A stretch of DNA of 7,941 nucleotides, from NCBI GenBank assembly GCA_023392755.1, contig JAEWNM010000260.1:1-7941 (forward strand). Direction: 5' to 3'. Under the pieces are notes generated by a model. That model had not been told where the DNA came from. It made no database searches and worked only from the letters and a program-made list of their open reading frames with translations. Shown piece by piece: positions 1 to 5,967 of this stretch. Position 1 is the stretch's first letter. Each line of letters opens with the position of its first letter. The position numbers were made by a program, and so were the translations under genes. This stretch comes from Bacillota bacterium (GTDB taxonomy: Bacteria; Bacillota; Clostridia; Christensenellales; Aristaeellaceae).

Positions 1-128
1 TCACTTTTATGACGCAGTACGACCTTGAGAAAATGACCATCGACGACGGCCAGGGCAACAAGGCCAAGCTGACGCGCCGAAAGGACAACAGCGTGTTTGT
101 GGAATGCACGTCCTCTAACGTTCTGTAA
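1..128 (+). CDS. C-terminal fragment of an unidentified protein
   Basis: An open frame enters from the left edge (first full codon at position 3) and ends at TAA 126-128, giving the last 41 residues. The tail is polar, with a Lys/Arg-rich stretch (KAKLTRR) and an end reading VFVECTSSNVL. There is no membrane segment or motif I recognise. The stop is followed 22 bases later by a strong rho-independent terminator in the same direction, which supports this being the true end of a plus-strand gene. It converges on the MBL hydrolase gene, whose stop lies 80 bases away. No function can be given. Confidence 0.6.
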   Translation, partial: TFMTQYDLEKMTIDDGQGNKAKLTRRKDNSVFVECTSSNVL

Positions 129-150
129 CACTTTCCCGGCAGCATAAAAG

Positions 151-196
151 GGCGGATGGTTTGCCATATGGGCATATCCATCCGCCTTTGTTTTTT
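151..196 (+). terminator. Rho-independent terminator
   Basis: A 9-bp perfect stem, GGCGGATGG (151-159) with CCATCCGCC (178-186), is followed at once by TTTGTTTTTT (187-196). The loop holds an additional small stem, TGCC (162-165) with GGCA (171-174). It terminates the gene ending at 128. Read from the other side, only four consecutive A residues (146-149) would give a weak U tract, so termination of the convergent MBL hydrolase transcript here is possible but less certain. Confidence 0.88.
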
Positions 197-207
197 GCAT
201 GACGGCG

Positions 208-1029
208 TCAGATTTCCACCGCCATGCCGTCATAGGCCGAAATCCAGCCGCGGCCTTGGGCTTCCTTTTCCATATCGGCCTGCGTAGCGCCGCCGCCGTG
301 GGAGAAATGGCTCAGTATCACCTTGGCGCCTTTTTTGAGCGCCCCGCTTTCATGAAGGCGGCTGACCACCCTTTCGCAGCCGGGGATGTGCATATGGTGC
401 TCGCCCGCGCCTTTGTAGGCCCCTGTGCAATCCAGGGATACGGCGTCAAGCGCGCGCCCGGCCAGGTATTCAAACACCTTTTCTTCGAAGATGCCGGTGT
501 CATGGGCGTACAGCAGCCGCTTTCCGTTGCGTTCCAACAGATAAATGTATCCGCCGCCCGCTTCCGGCGCGTGGTGGGCCGGCAGCGCGGTGAGAATGGT
601 ATCCCCATCCAGTGCAAGGGATGCATAGGGCGCAATCTTTTTCAGATGGATGTTGCTTGCCTCAAATCCTGCTTCCAGGGAAGCCTCCGCCTGCCTTGCC
701 ACCGTTTCGTTGCAGATGAGCTGGTAGGGCCTGACTTCCGGCAGCGCAACGGGGGGGCGGCGCAGAGTGCGGGGGCCCGGCGCGAAATGGTCCCCGTGGG
801 AATGGGTCACCACAAGGTGCCGGATGGTTCGGGGTTCCATGCAAAGGGATGTGATGTGATAGAAAAAGTCCGGCGAAAGGTCGAATTGTATGTCACTGTC
901 CACCGTCGTCAAATGCCTGGAGCGTATCTCCTTACCGCCCGTTTTCCTGGCATTTTCGCAAATTGCGCAGGAGCAGTACAGGGCCGGTATCGCCTCCGCG
1001 GCGCCTGTTCCATAATAGGTTAGCCTCAT
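208..1029 (-). CDS. MBL-fold metallo-hydrolase, PhnP-like
   Basis: A 273-residue cytoplasmic protein of the metallo-beta-lactamase superfamily, of the size usual for PhnP/RNase-Z-like single-domain members. The metal signature THSHGDH lies at residues 75-81 (H76, H78, D80, H81). Other likely ligands are H152 or H153 in the LPAHHAP stretch, D177 in HDTG, and H241/H244 in LSHFSH. The N-terminal GTGAAEAIPALYCSCAIC segment has Cys19, Cys21 and Cys24, matching the CxCxxC cluster that binds a structural zinc in PhnP. PhnP is a phosphodiesterase acting on a cyclic ribosyl phosphate, but the superfamily also includes lactonases and nucleases, so the substrate is open. The ATG at 1027-1029 sits within the ATGA overlap with the upstream hydrolase gene and is preceded by a purine-rich site (GAGAGGAGAGAGG). 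Translational coupling is likely. No phosphonate genes are visible, so a phn name is not justified. Confidence 0.88.
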   Translation of the reverse strand: MRLTYYGTGAAEAIPALYCSCAICENARKTGGKEIRSRHLTTVDSDIQFDLSPDFFYHITSLCMEPRTIRHLVVTHSHGDHFAPGPRTLRRPPVALPEVRPYQLICNETVARQAEASLEAGFEASNIHLKKIAPYASLALDGDTILTALPAHHAPEAGGGYIYLLERNGKRLLYAHDTGIFEEKVFEYLAGRALDAVSLDCTGAYKGAGEHHMHIPGCERVVSRLHESGALKKGAKVILSHFSHGGGATQADMEKEAQGRGWISAYDGMAVEI

Positions 1030-3137
1030 AAAACCTCTCTCCTCTCATATGTGATAATAACCCGGCAAAGGATATTCTCCTCATACCACATTTTGAAGTT
1101 GGTTCCCCACAGATTGTTGTATAGCGCCAGATACAGCCGGTCCCACCGGTCCGGGCGGGAAAAGTCCAGAAGTTCGGGCTCTCCGATGGCTATAAGCGGC
1201 GTATCCAGCGGTTCCAGAACCCAGGCGTCCCCCTCGGGCAGGGCAACGCGAATTTTCTGCACCGCATGGCAGCGCTCGTTGCCGCCCGGCATTACATGAT
1301 CGGGCGAAATAAAGGTGCCCACCTTTTCGAATTCCGCCTTTGCCGGCGTAGGAAGAACAAGGGGCAAAAACAGGGCTTCCGGCTTGCGGTTGGCCGGCTT
1401 TTCCTCAAGCCGTACCGTAAGGAGAAGCTTGTTTTCCGAGTAGGGCCGCAGGGATGATTCCAATGCTCTGGGGCACCCGGCCAGCGCAACGGGGGATGGG
1501 GGATAGGTTCCCTTCCAGCATAGCGCATCTTTGGCCCCGTGCATGGCCGCGTCCATAAGCGGCTTGTGGGTGACGCTCCTGGCAGGCGCGCCGCTCAGTT
1601 CCAAGCCTGGCTTCAGGTTGTCCGGTACAGCCCAGTTTTTGTATTCGTCAAGATTGCATAAAAACCGCTTGGCAAGGTTGCTGTAGGCTTCCTGCCCGAC
1701 CTCCTGGTATTTCGGCGCCAGGAAGGCAAGCTGCCCTTCAGTGCGGCCGGCAGGCGTAAGCGATACGCTTCCGTCCGGCCCGTATTGTATGATGATGTCA
1801 TTGAGCCGGGCCTGCGTATAAGCCCTTTGCGAAAGCCCCGATTTTATTCCGGCGGGCACATAGCCTGTTTCAGCCTCCGGGTCCGCAATCAGGGCCAGGG
1901 CCTTTTGCCTCAAAGGCTCGGGGAGCAGGTTTGCCGCCCCGGTCAGGTACTGCCTTTGCTCCTGGTGGGATGACTCGAAAAAGGAGTAGGATCGCGTGTC
2001 CCATGTAACGGCGGCCGGCATCATCTGCATGAATTCCGATTTGGCAAACGCAAAATAGCCGTCACAGCCTGGCGCCTGCCCATAGGCATCCGTCAGGCGG
2101 TCCTCCCTGCGCGCCCGGTCAAAATCGGGCCTTGCCCAATTCTTGAAATCGGTCAGGTATTTTTTTGTGTCCAGCCCCCAGGTGTGTTCGCAGACAAGCA
2201 GCAGCTCTTCCAAAAAAGCGGACCTTGCGTCACGCCCGTCTTCCAGCGGCAGGTTATGGGTTGCCCAGGTGCCATCCTGCATCCAGATTCGGTCAAGGCG
2301 TGTAAGCGCGCGAAGCGCCGAAACTTTCCAGGGGTCGGTCCCCACGCCGTGAATCCATGTATCCCCAATCTCCTGCTCAATAACGGGCAGGCTTCCGCGT
2401 ATGCGGGCAAGCCCCGCCGCGAACGCATCGAGGGTGGAAGCGCAGATGACCGCGCCGGGGTATTTTTCGCGCAGCATGGCAAATTCGTTTAGTAGGTGCT
2501 CCTTGGAGGGAGGCCCCATGTTATCCTGGCTGTGCATGAAGTAAAGCGCTTCGTCATGGCCATTGATTTGCGTAATTCCGCCGTAGCTGCGGCAGTAGTT
2601 TACAATCAGCGATTGGCCCGCGCCGTTTTGCCACACAAACAGCGGCGGCACATTTGGCATTCTGGCGACGCTGTTGATGCCTATATGCAAAAACGTTATG
2701 CCGCTGTTTGCCATGGGCGCGACGATGCCGATGGTATGGCCCGGCACATCCGACATTTTGGCCGCGGCGGTATGGCGGCCATACCGCCTGTCCAGCCGTT
2801 TCGTTATGCCAAGGCCGGCGGTGAAAAGGGCGGTATCGCATAATTCCGAATGGGTGGTGAAGGGCAGGGCATGATAGGTGATATGCCCCTTTCGGATGGC
2901 CTCATCAAGCGCGTCCCGCTTTTCATTTGGATAGACGCGCAGCGCCAGGTCAATCAGGTAGGAGCCCACCGTCCATATAAACAACGGCGGCTGGCCGGGG
3001 CGGTTGACATCCGCTGCGCAAGCTATGGCCGCGGGGATGTATGTATCCAGATAATGGCGGATGACGGACCGGGATAGATCCGTAAAGCCGATATCCAGGT
3101 GCGTTTTGAATACCACATGCACTTTTTTGATGGCCAT
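1026..3137 (-). CDS. GH38-like putative glycoside hydrolase (DUF5054-type)
   Basis: A 703-residue protein with no signal peptide or membrane segment, so cytoplasmic. It starts VHVVFKTHLDIGFTD, the opening I associate with DUF5054 proteins, which resemble the N-terminal catalytic domain of GH38 alpha-mannosidases. GH38 enzymes bind zinc through an N-terminal HxD, a nucleophile Asp and a later His. Plausible equivalents here are H13 and D15 (THLD), D130 in SDVPGH (compare DPFGH in GH38) and H318 in CEHTWG. The HxD-to-Asp distance, about 115 residues, is close to that in GH38. The C-terminus (LYNNLWGTNFKMWYEE) is typical of the family. I chose ATG 3137, with GGGGGA six bases upstream, over TTG 3164, which lies in the same frame but has no ribosome binding site; the family motif begins right after ATG 3137. 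It is the first gene of a two-gene operon with the MBL hydrolase and is divergent from a solute transporter. Glycosidase activity and mannose specificity are inferred, not shown. Confidence 0.8.
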   Translation of the reverse strand: MAIKKVHVVFKTHLDIGFTDLSRSVIRHYLDTYIPAAIACAADVNRPGQPPLFIWTVGSYLIDLALRVYPNEKRDALDEAIRKGHITYHALPFTTHSELCDTALFTAGLGITKRLDRRYGRHTAAAKMSDVPGHTIGIVAPMANSGITFLHIGINSVARMPNVPPLFVWQNGAGQSLIVNYCRSYGGITQINGHDEALYFMHSQDNMGPPSKEHLLNEFAMLREKYPGAVICASTLDAFAAGLARIRGSLPVIEQEIGDTWIHGVGTDPWKVSALRALTRLDRIWMQDGTWATHNLPLEDGRDARSAFLEELLLVCEHTWGLDTKKYLTDFKNWARPDFDRARREDRLTDAYGQAPGCDGYFAFAKSEFMQMMPAAVTWDTRSYSFFESSHQEQRQYLTGAANLLPEPLRQKALALIADPEAETGYVPAGIKSGLSQRAYTQARLNDIIIQYGPDGSVSLTPAGRTEGQLAFLAPKYQEVGQEAYSNLAKRFLCNLDEYKNWAVPDNLKPGLELSGAPARSVTHKPLMDAAMHGAKDALCWKGTYPPSPVALAGCPRALESSLRPYSENKLLLTVRLEEKPANRKPEALFLPLVLPTPAKAEFEKVGTFISPDHVMPGGNERCHAVQKIRVALPEGDAWVLEPLDTPLIAIGEPELLDFSRPDRWDRLYLALYNNLWGTNFKMWYEENILCRVIITYERREVL

Positions 3138-3143
3138 AAGCAA

Positions 3144-3150
3144 TCCCCCG
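3144..3150 (-). promoter_or_regulatory. Ribosome binding site of the GH38-like gene
   Basis: On the minus strand, CGGGGGA ends six bases before ATG 3137. It is a G-rich, imperfect Shine-Dalgarno match. It decides the start, because the in-frame TTG at 3164 has no comparable site upstream. Confidence 0.5.
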
Positions 3151-3200
3151 GTTTCTTTTGCCAAAGGGGCAAGGCGGTGCGCCCCGATTCAATGTGCCAA

Positions 3201-3230
3201 AGTATAGCACGTTATATCCCGGCGTGTAAA
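3201..3230 (-). promoter_or_regulatory. Sigma-A-type promoter of the hydrolase operon
   Basis: Read on the minus strand, -35 TTTACA (plus-strand 3225-3230, 5 of 6 consensus bases) is followed after 18 bases by -10 TATACT (3201-3206). The TGC just before the -10 gives an extended -10. Transcription would start near 3194 and leave a leader of roughly 55 bases before ATG 3137. This is the best promoter candidate on that strand in the intergenic region. Confidence 0.72.
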
Positions 3231-3251
3231 TGTCCTAATGACGGCTATATA

Positions 3252-3278
3252 TATGTAATTTGCACCGGCACTTACATA
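3252..3278. promoter_or_regulatory. Inverted repeat upstream of the hydrolase promoter
   Basis: The arms TATGTAA (3252-3258) and TTACATA (3272-3278) are perfect 7-base complements around a 13-base centre. The centre itself contains TGC-ACCG-GCA (3261-3270). The element lies just upstream of the -35 of the hydrolase promoter (3225-3230), a position that suits an activator site or an upstream operator. No regulator is identified, and a short AT-rich repeat could arise by chance. Confidence 0.35.
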
Positions 3279-3423
3279 ATTCATGGCGTGCTCACACATC
3301 GTCCTTGTCATTTGGGCTTATGATGAAAGCGGTTGCTGCCGGACAATCGCTTCATACTGCACATTTGACGGCTGGCTGTCCGCCAAGCGGCACGAAAATA
3401 TATACACCTGGTGCGATTGCATA

Positions 3424-3452
3424 TGTGCAAGGAATAAGAATCCTGCTATATT
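3424..3452 (+). promoter_or_regulatory. Possible upstream promoter of the transport operon
   Basis: TATATT (3447-3452) is preceded by TGC, forming an extended -10. Seventeen bases upstream is a poor -35, TGTGCA (3424-3429, 3 of 6 consensus bases). The first TATGTGCA copy covers this -35 and the second touches the last base of the -10 and runs into the start-site region. If the promoter is real, that is a repressor-like arrangement. It is weaker than the candidate at 3541-3569. Confidence 0.28.
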
Positions 3453-3463
3453 ATGTGCATAAA

Positions 3464-3479
3464 GAACATTCTAATGTTC
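3464..3479. promoter_or_regulatory. 16-base palindrome, candidate operator
   Basis: GAACATT-CT-AATGTTC has perfect 7-base arms. It sits between the second and third TATGTGCA copies. Allowing a two-base bulge (3480-3481), the pairing extends outward through CATAAA (3458-3463) and TTTATG (3482-3487). The GAAC and GTTC ends recall the Gram-positive LexA box, but that box has four bases between the half-sites and here there are eight, so I do not call it LexA. A transcription-factor site is more likely than an RNA structure, unless the upstream promoter is active. Confidence 0.45.
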
Positions 3480-3540
3480 GTTTTATGTGCAGTATGAAGT
3501 GTGGGATCGGACCGGGAAGGCGATTTGCTTCTTTGGGCGC

Positions 3541-3569
3541 CGGTCAGCCGGATTGGCTTATGGTATAAT
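3541..3569 (+). promoter_or_regulatory. Extended -10 promoter of the transport operon
   Basis: A perfect TATAAT (3564-3569) is preceded by TGG (3561-3563), forming an extended -10. The hexamer at 17-base spacing (CGGTCA, 3541-3546) is a poor -35, so the promoter may depend on the extended -10 or on an activator. Transcription would start near 3576, giving a leader of about 65 bases. Confidence 0.65.
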
Positions 3570-3579
3570 AGTATATATC

Positions 3580-3597
3580 ATATTGGCAATCCGATAT
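3580..3597 (+). other. Small leader hairpin
   Basis: ATATTGG (3580-3586) pairs with CCGATAT (3591-3597), with one G-U pair and a CAAT loop. It would form near the 5' end of the predicted transcript, where it could stabilise the mRNA. It is weak and AT-rich and no T tract follows, so it is not a terminator. Confidence 0.3.
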
Positions 3598-3628
3598 AAG
3601 GCGGTTATCAAAAACATAATATGTGCAT

Positions 3629-3634
3629 AGGAGG
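3629..3634 (+). promoter_or_regulatory. Ribosome binding site of the solute-binding protein gene
   Basis: A consensus AGGAGG lies six bases before ATG 3641. It fixes the start there and excludes the in-frame GTG at 3623, which lies upstream of the site. The fourth TATGTGCA copy ends two bases before it, so a factor bound there could affect translation or early elongation. Confidence 0.85.
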
Positions 3635-3640
3635 AAGACC

Positions 3641-5662
3641 ATGAAAAAGCGCGTTTCCCTGTTCCTCGCCGTCGTAATGATGCTGACGGCACTGGCTGCC
3701 ATCCCCGCCGCGTCGGCCAGCCCCGACACCGCGCAAAAGGAAGCCCCGATGCTGGCCGAACAGGTGGCCGCGGGCAAGCTGCCCCCCCTTGACGAGCGCC
3801 TTCCGGTATCATCCGACGTAATGGTGGAGCCCGATGTGGTGTCTTTGGGCCAATACGGCGGCAGCATCACCATGCAGTCCAGCGACAATGGCCGCTGGAG
3901 CGCCTGGGGCTACATCAGCGAGCAGAGCATGTTCCGCTTCAAGCAGGACGGCTCCGGCCAGGTGGAACCCAACGTCTGCAAGGAATTCTACCCCAATGAG
4001 GATTCCTCCGTGTGGACCATCAAACTGCGGGAAGGGATGAAATGGTCCGACGGGCACCCCTTCACGGCCGACGACATACTCTTCTATTACAACCACATGT
4101 CCACGCCGGCGCTCAATGAAGACCGCACCGCTGTGGGCACCGATGCGCCGGGCTATTACAGCGCATACACCTCCAAGCCCTACAACTGCTATCAGGTGGA
4201 AAAGGAAGGCAAAAAGTACTGGGCCGAATTCGCAAAAGTGAGCGATTACGAGTTCACCGTGACCTTTGTGGCCCCCAAACCCTCCTTCGCCCAGGATGTG
4301 GCGGTGGACAACAAGTGGATGTTCCTGCCCAAACACTTTTATGTCAACTATGTCGCCCGCAAGGACGGCGTTGCGGATGATGCCTCCTTCCCCCTCATTA
4401 CCGAGGAGCAGGCCGTTGCCAACGCCAACCGTGACTTTGGCAAGCAGTGGGATTCCTATTCCACCTTGGGCAAGGCCATCGGCTATTATCACTGGGATTA
4501 TGCCGCCGTTCCCCAGCTGCGCAGCTTCATCGCCGTAAAGGACAACTGGAACGCGGTGGGCGAGACGTATGAACTGGTCCGCAACCCCTATTTCTGGAAG
4601 ACCGACAGCGAAGGCCGTCAGCTTCCGTACCTGGACAGCGTGAAGTTCAAAATCATCAATGAACAGGATCAGATTACCCTGGCCGCCAGCGCCGGCGAGT
4701 TTGACATCATCGACCCGCTTGATTTCTCCGTGGTTGCCACCGCCTTGAAGGATACCCATACGCTTAGGCCCTGGGCGTCCGCCGGCTGGTCGACCGATGA
4801 AAACATTCAGCTTAACCTGACGGCCAAGGACCTTGACAAACGCGCCTTGTTCCAGGACAAGCGCTTCCGCGAGGCACTGAGCATCTGCGTGGACCGCAAC
4901 CTGCTCAACGAAACGCTGCGCAACGGTGTGTCAAGGCCCTGGCAGGCGTCCGTGGGCGAGGGGCTGCCGGGATATGACCCCGACTGGTCGTCCAAATGGA
5001 CCGAATTTGACGTGGCAAAGGCCAACGCCCTGATGGACGAGATTACCGAGCCCTGGGACGGCAAAGAGGGCACCTACCGCAAAATGAAGGGCACCGACAA
5101 GGATGCGGAGATCATTCTCACCATCAAGGATCCGTCCCTGTACGGCGACTTCGTATCCCTTCTCCAGTCCGCCTACAAAACCATCGGCGTGAAGCTAAGC
5201 GACAAGGTGGACGCCGACTCCCGCACCACCATGCTTTCCAACGACGTGGAAGCTTCCATAGAGGTGACCAGTGTCTCCACCCCGGCGCTCAGGCCCGACT
5301 CCATTGTGCCCATGCGGAACGTGGCTTTCTGGCACTCCGCCTTTGGCAAATGGTATGAGGATGGCAAGAGCGAGGCCAACGGCGGCGTGGCGCCCACCGG
5401 CGATGTCTTGAAGCTGATTGAAGCCTATGACCGCATGAAGGCGGCAGCCGGCCCTGGCCGTGATGAAATCGTTGCCCAGTGCGTGCAGGAGATATACAGC
5501 CTGCACAAGGAAAACGTATGGCTCATCGGTTATCTGGCGCCCATGCCTTCCCGCAACCTGGTCAGCAACAAGCTCCACAACTTCAAGGAAGGCCTGCTGA
5601 GCGTGGATGAATTCCGCTTCCTGGGTCTGGGCCGCCCGGAACAGTGGTGGATCGAGCAATAA
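3641..5662 (+). CDS. Large family-5 ABC solute-binding protein
   Basis: A 673-residue extracellular binding protein of the SBP_bac_5 (oligopeptide/nickel/oligosaccharide) family. Residues 1-27 form a Sec signal peptide: MKKR, a hydrophobic core, then ASA before Ser27. There is no lipobox cysteine, so cleavage by signal peptidase I is predicted instead of lipid anchoring. The segment around residues 36-75 (PMLAEQVAAGKLPPLDERLP and then a YGG) is characteristic of the long, roughly 650-700-residue subgroup. VWTIKLREGMKWSDGHPFTADD (residues 124-145) is the family signature region. Later DSEGRQLPYLDSVKF and AGEFDI match the standard fold. Members of the long subgroup are often linked to oligosaccharide uptake, and the divergent GH38-like gene agrees with a sugar ligand; a peptide ligand is not excluded. 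It leads the transport operon, with two permease genes downstream after a hairpin-rich spacer that may set its expression above theirs. Confidence 0.92.
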   Translation: MKKRVSLFLAVVMMLTALAAIPAASASPDTAQKEAPMLAEQVAAGKLPPLDERLPVSSDVMVEPDVVSLGQYGGSITMQSSDNGRWSAWGYISEQSMFRFKQDGSGQVEPNVCKEFYPNEDSSVWTIKLREGMKWSDGHPFTADDILFYYNHMSTPALNEDRTAVGTDAPGYYSAYTSKPYNCYQVEKEGKKYWAEFAKVSDYEFTVTFVAPKPSFAQDVAVDNKWMFLPKHFYVNYVARKDGVADDASFPLITEEQAVANANRDFGKQWDSYSTLGKAIGYYHWDYAAVPQLRSFIAVKDNWNAVGETYELVRNPYFWKTDSEGRQLPYLDSVKFKIINEQDQITLAASAGEFDIIDPLDFSVVATALKDTHTLRPWASAGWSTDENIQLNLTAKDLDKRALFQDKRFREALSICVDRNLLNETLRNGVSRPWQASVGEGLPGYDPDWSSKWTEFDVAKANALMDEITEPWDGKEGTYRKMKGTDKDAEIILTIKDPSLYGDFVSLLQSAYKTIGVKLSDKVDADSRTTMLSNDVEASIEVTSVSTPALRPDSIVPMRNVAFWHSAFGKWYEDGKSEANGGVAPTGDVLKLIEAYDRMKAAAGPGRDEIVAQCVQEIYSLHKENVWLIGYLAPMPSRNLVSNKLHNFKEGLLSVDEFRFLGLGRPEQWWIEQ

Positions 5663-5669
5663 GCCTATT

Positions 5670-5695
5670 CGAGAAAATGGCTTGCCATTTTCTCG
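5670..5695 (+). repeat. Perfect hairpin just after the binding-protein stop
   Basis: CGAGAAAATGGC (5670-5681) and GCCATTTTCTCG (5684-5695) are perfect 12-base complements around TT. In RNA about 11 pairs with a four-base loop would form. It starts seven bases after the stop codon and is followed by ATTCTCACG, not a T tract. It is therefore better read as a 3'-end stabiliser or weak attenuator than as a classical terminator. Confidence 0.7.
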
Positions 5696-5697
5696 AT

Positions 5698-5729
5698 TCT
5701 CACGAAATCTTGATTTCGCTTTCGTGAGA
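5698..5729 (+). repeat. Hairpin with an alternative nested pairing
   Basis: TCTCACGAAA (5698-5707) pairs perfectly with TTTCGTGAGA (5720-5729). A competing inner hairpin pairs CGAAAT (5703-5708) with ATTTCG (5713-5718) around CTTG. The two share bases 5703-5707 and cannot form together, so the element can switch between folds. It begins three bases after the preceding hairpin. Confidence 0.6.
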
Positions 5730-5744
5730 CCGCATGTTTTACCT

Positions 5745-5792
5745 GCGATCCTGCGCATCATCCTTCGCTTTGCTTGGCCGGTGCAGGATCGC
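5745..5792 (+). repeat. Long-looped inverted repeat
   Basis: GCGATCCTGC (5745-5754) and GCAGGATCGC (5783-5792) are perfect 10-base complements separated by 28 bases. ACC (5741-5743) and GGT (5793-5795) extend the pairing past a one-base bulge. The loop carries CCTTCGCTTT, which can also pair imperfectly with AAAGCGTAAGG further on (5802-5812). The tandem pattern suggests an intergenic repeat element; its copy number elsewhere is unknown. Confidence 0.55.
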
Positions 5793-5868
5793 GGTCGGTG
5801 AAAAGCGTAAGGAATGCAGGCTGACCAAGCGCCCCGCGCGTTAGGCTATGCCGGGCGGCACGATTACA

Positions 5869-5893
5869 ATAGAAAGGGCTCCGCCCCTTCTAT
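5869..5893 (+). repeat. Imperfect hairpin in the operon spacer
   Basis: ATAGAAAGGGC (5869-5879) pairs with GCCCCTTCTAT (5883-5893) around TCC, with ten of eleven positions complementary and a single A-C mismatch. No T tract follows. Confidence 0.55.
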
Positions 5894-5932
5894 GCATCCC
5901 CATAAATCAGTTCCAACGTTCTTCGCGTCTGG

Positions 5933-5967
5933 CACGGACCATGCGGCCAATAACCGCATGGTTCGTG
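5933..5967 (+). repeat. Strong hairpin upstream of the permease start
   Basis: CACGGACCATGCGG (5933-5946) pairs with CCGCATGGTTCGTG (5954-5967) over 14 positions, with one G-U pair and a CCAATAA loop. It ends about 15 bases before the GAGGAGGGG ribosome binding site (5982-5990) of the permease gene. It is not followed by a T tract. The position would suit a processing or protection element, or one that affects ribosome loading. Confidence 0.62.

Larger units (their letters stand above)
3422..3627 (+). repeat. Four direct copies of TATGTGCA, candidate operator set
   Basis: The octamer TATGTGCA occurs exactly at 3422-3429, 3452-3459, 3484-3491 and 3620-3627. The first three are spaced 30 and 32 bases start to start, about three helical turns, so a protein could bind them on one face of the DNA. 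Several lie in partly symmetric contexts: TTGCA-TATG-TGCAA (3417-3430), TTATG-TG-CATAA (3451-3462) and TATG-TG-CATA (3620-3629). The fourth directly precedes the AGGAGG of the binding-protein gene. A role in sugar-responsive regulation is inference from position. Confidence 0.5.

Noticed and set aside
199..1023. A 274-codon plus-strand open frame opposite the MBL hydrolase
   Set aside because: It is antisense to a gene with clear catalytic motifs, and its translation has no recognisable domain. High GC readily creates such shadow frames.
3138..3164. Extension of the GH38-like protein to TTG 3164
   Set aside because: TTG 3164 lacks a ribosome binding site, while ATG 3137 has GGGGGA at six bases and places the family motif directly at the N-terminus.
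3464..3479. LexA/DinR SOS box
   Set aside because: The Gram-positive SOS box has four bases between GAAC and GTTC. Here there are eight, and no SOS gene is adjacent.
3422..3491. CRISPR array
   Set aside because: Repeats of eight bases are far too short, there are only three at regular spacing, and no cas gene is present.
3623..3640. GTG 3623 as start of the binding protein
   Set aside because: This start lies upstream of the consensus AGGAGG (3629-3634), which serves ATG 3641, and it would place extra charged residues before the signal peptide.
3809..4759. A 316-codon minus-strand open frame inside the binding-protein gene
   Set aside because: Its translation is a repetitive Gly/Val/His-rich product typical of the reverse of biased codons, with no ribosome binding site evident and full overlap with a strongly supported gene.
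5670..5695. Rho-independent terminator after the binding protein
   Set aside because: The hairpin is strong but no T tract follows, and the permease genes downstream have no convincing promoter of their own, so full termination is unlikely.
5841..5870. Internal promoter in the spacer (TACAAT at 5865-5870)
   Set aside because: The -10 is acceptable, but the hexamer at 18-base spacing (TTAGGC) is poor and there is no extended -10, so I do not list it.
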